Virus record (IMG/VR): IMGVR_UViG_3300037246_000876
Coordinates: 1 to 49,666 of that record
Source: a virus
Direction: 5' to 3' (one strand)
DNA: 49,666 bases
Shown here: positions 48,343 through 49,666 of the stretch, piece after piece
How positions within the stretch are numbered: position 1 is the first letter of the stretch
How the letters are laid out: each line of letters opens with the position of its first letter
The notes under the pieces: model-generated
The model's database searches: none
Seen by the model: the letters and a program-made list of their open reading frames with translations, nothing else
What the model was told of the DNA's origin: nothing
Made by a program: the position numbers and the translations under genes

Positions 48343-48956
48343 AAATATACGATAATATAGTGCAACAGTCGCCGGAATGGTTTGAAATTAGAAAATTAAA
48401 AATGACTGCATCTCATGCGACTGCAATAGGTAATTGTGGATCAGGATTGGACACATACATTGATGAATTAATATTGGATGTAATCGCACCAGAAGAAAGC
48501 TATACATCAAAAGATATGGAACGAGGTAATGAATTAGAGCCTATTGCCAGGTTGGAATATGAATTTAAAAATGATATCATTACTCGTCAGGTTGGATTTA
48601 TTGAGTATAATAATTATGTGGGGTGTAGCCCTGATTCTCTGGTAGGAGAGGATGGAGGATTGGAATTAAAAGCCAGAAATAATAAAAAACATTTAGCATT
48701 ACTCAGATACGGGAAAGTTGATTCTGCTACTATATGGCAAATGAACATGTGTATGTTGATATGTAATCGTAAATGGTGGGATTTTGGTTCTTATAATCCA
48801 AATTTTAAACACTCTCTGTATCTTCAACGGTTTTCCCCCGATAAAGTCAAATTTGAAAAATTATTAAATGGATTTGGAAAAGGAGAACAAATGATTAAGG
48901 ATGCACTAAGTAGCGATGCTGTAAATGCTGAACTTAGGAATCTTAAAATAGCATAA
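48339..48956 (+). CDS. YqaJ/lambda-type exonuclease
   Basis: A 205-residue alkaline exonuclease. Visible are ERGNELEPIA (Glu66), GCSPDSLVGE (Asp99) and GGLELKAR (Glu109, Lys111), the PD-(D/E)XK residues of lambda exonuclease and YqaJ. It resects duplex ends to make substrates for RecT. It ends the rightward block before a terminator. Confidence 0.88.
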   Translation: MKIYDNIVQQSPEWFEIRKLKMTASHATAIGNCGSGLDTYIDELILDVIAPEESYTSKDMERGNELEPIARLEYEFKNDIITRQVGFIEYNNYVGCSPDSLVGEDGGLELKARNNKKHLALLRYGKVDSATIWQMNMCMLICNRKWWDFGSYNPNFKHSLYLQRFSPDKVKFEKLLNGFGKGEQMIKDALSSDAVNAELRNLKIA

Positions 48957-49020
48957 TTAAAATAATTGTCGTAACTTCATAATTCATAATTCAATTTAGG
49001 TTTAGTAAGGTAATATTCAT

Positions 49021-49050
49021 AGAGGCATCACAAAGGTGATGCCTCTATTT
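49021..49050 (+). terminator. Rho-independent terminator
   Basis: A perfect 11-bp stem AGAGGCATCAC / GTGATGCCTCT, with a short loop, followed by ATTTTGTGTTT. It ends the exonuclease transcript; nothing else is seen between 48957 and 49088. Confidence 0.85.
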
Positions 49051-49088
49051 TGTGTTTAAATATTTATTTGCTTTTTATTGTGTTTTTA

Positions 49089-49120
49089 TTTGGAGTGTAT
49101 TACTTTTTAGCTTATCTTAG
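49089..49120 (+). promoter_or_regulatory. Promoter TTTG-N20-TATCTTAG
   Basis: TTTG (49089-49092), 20 bp, TATCTTAG (49113-49120), then TGGTATAA as at site 1. There is no palindromic operator. It drives the 85-residue gene. Confidence 0.65.
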
Positions 49121-49143
49121 TGGTATAATTAAAACTTGCAATT

Positions 49144-49401
49144 ATGAAAACTACGGCGATTTTTACGGCAGAACTCCAAAATTGTACATTCTTAGACCAA
49201 TTTGTATTAACCTCGGCAGAATGGAGTGAATTTGAAAGTGGGACACCTGCATATCGAGTAAAGACGTTTAATGATAGCGGAAAGCTGGTTGGGCGTGAAT
49301 ATGTGTTAAGGAATATGGATAACACGGATGAAGTTTTAGAGGATATGCAAGCCGTTGCTGGTGGATATTATACCGACACTTGCGCAGTAACAAGAAAATA
49401 A
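49144..49401 (+). CDS. Hypothetical protein, 85 aa
   Basis: A soluble acidic product (MKTTAIFTAELQNCTFLDQF...) without known motifs. It is the first gene after the terminator and is followed by the hairpin element and the ribbon-helix-helix gene, probably in one transcript. A hairpin ATCCT-CGAG/CTCG-AGGAT just after its stop precedes the 36-nt element. Confidence 0.6.
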   Translation: MKTTAIFTAELQNCTFLDQFVLTSAEWSEFESGTPAYRVKTFNDSGKLVGREYVLRNMDNTDEVLEDMQAVAGGYYTDTCAVTRK

Positions 49402-49432
49402 TCCTCCGAGTTCCTGCAAGTCTCGTAGGATA

Positions 49433-49468
49433 AAGCCAGCCCGATACCTTGCCAGAAGGATCGGGTAT
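49433..49468 (+). repeat. 36-nt hairpin element, copy B
   Basis: Identical over 36 nt, in inverted orientation, to 35798-35833. The stem CCCGAT-A-CCTT / AAGG-ATCGGG lies at 49440-49465, ending 10 bases before the ATG of the ribbon-helix-helix gene. It is therefore in that gene's leader, where it could affect its translation. Confidence 0.8.
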
Positions 49469-49475
49469 TGGTAGT

Positions 49476-49622
49476 ATGAAAAAGAACTACACATTTTATT
49501 TAGAAACCTCAATAATAAAGGACAAAGCCAAAGAGCTTGCAAAGAATGAACGCCGGAGTTTAGGAACATATATTGAAACTCTGATTTTAGAGGCATGGGA
49601 TAAATGGCAAAAGACTATTTGA
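49476..49622 (+). CDS. Ribbon-helix-helix (Arc/MetJ-like) protein, 48 aa, candidate repressor
   Basis: The sequence MKKNYTFYLETSIIKDKAKE, continuing to LAKNERRSLGTYIETLILEA, has the order beta-strand (YTFYLE), helix A and helix B with the SLGTYIE turn, as in Arc-like dimers. Its 48 residues are close to the size of Arc. RHH dimers bind palindromic operators in the major groove, so it is the best candidate to bind the TGAY-N4-RTCA palindrome (inference). The gene continues past the repeat boundary; its 3' part is also at 1-105. Confidence 0.7.
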   Translation: MKKNYTFYLETSIIKDKAKELAKNERRSLGTYIETLILEAWDKWQKTI

Positions 49623-49666
49623 TATGGATTTATCGAAAATAGATAATATCGAATTTGGAGAAGTCA
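49518..49666. repeat. Terminal direct repeat, right copy
   Basis: A repeat of bases 1-149 with T at 49644 in place of C at 127. From 49624 it contains the start of the 61-residue acidic gene (complete copy at 107-292). Confidence 0.95.

Noticed and set aside
1-49666. Diversity-generating retroelement, retron or CRISPR array
   Set aside because: No reverse transcriptase, no template/variable repeat pair and no regularly spaced repeats were found.

Overview
The window is a complete or near-complete genome of a tailed double-stranded DNA phage (Caudoviricetes), most likely with a long non-contractile tail. Bases 1-149 recur at 49518-49666 with one substitution, so the molecule is circular or terminally redundant with a unit of 49,517 bp. 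The host is inferred to be a member of the Bacteroidota: many genes are preceded by the phylum's TAnnTTTG -7 box, leaders are A-rich without Shine-Dalgarno sequences, and exported proteins carry host-like signal peptides. The genome is AT-rich. No integrase, cI-like repressor, reverse transcriptase or CRISPR array was recognised.

Layout. (i) 39,417-48,956 and, across the circular junction, 49,144-4,796 are transcribed rightward. They hold DNA replication and recombination genes (replication-initiator-like protein with internal repeats, RecA-fold ATPase, DnaA domain IV protein, RecT annealing protein, YqaJ exonuclease, NinG), nucleic-acid modification genes (Rnl2-type RNA ligase, DNA methyltransferase), nucleotide-related folds (DUF4406, DUF7768) and many short proteins. 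(ii) 39,285 down to 8,134 is transcribed leftward. In order it holds a set of accessory, membrane and exported proteins, a tRNA-Thr, the head module (small and large terminase, portal, scaffold, major capsid, beta-helix protein), the tail module (tube, tape measure, large tail proteins, a 1544-residue fibre) and a lysis block. (iii) Between them at 4,875-7,954 lie small leftward genes, a candidate small RNA and a five-gene tRNA cluster.

The most striking feature is a probable phage-wide regulon. Eight intergenic sites carry a 12-bp palindrome, TGAY-N4-RTCA. At seven of them it sits 23 bp (22 in one arm) upstream of a -7 box, where a -33 element would normally be, and two of those sites fire divergently. 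A 48-residue ribbon-helix-helix protein and a 50-residue helix-turn-helix-like protein are the candidate regulators. Three gene-free stretches look like undescribed structured RNAs: one rightward at 3,290-3,485 and one leftward at 5,652-5,775, each with a promoter and a terminator-like hairpin, and a leftward one of about 410 nt ending at 34,985. A 36-nt hairpin element occurs in two inverted copies, a tRNA-like acceptor/T-arm minihelix sits at 42,747-42,790, and an out-of-frame SSB-like tail follows the ATPase gene.

All identifications are from reading motifs by eye; no database search was made.
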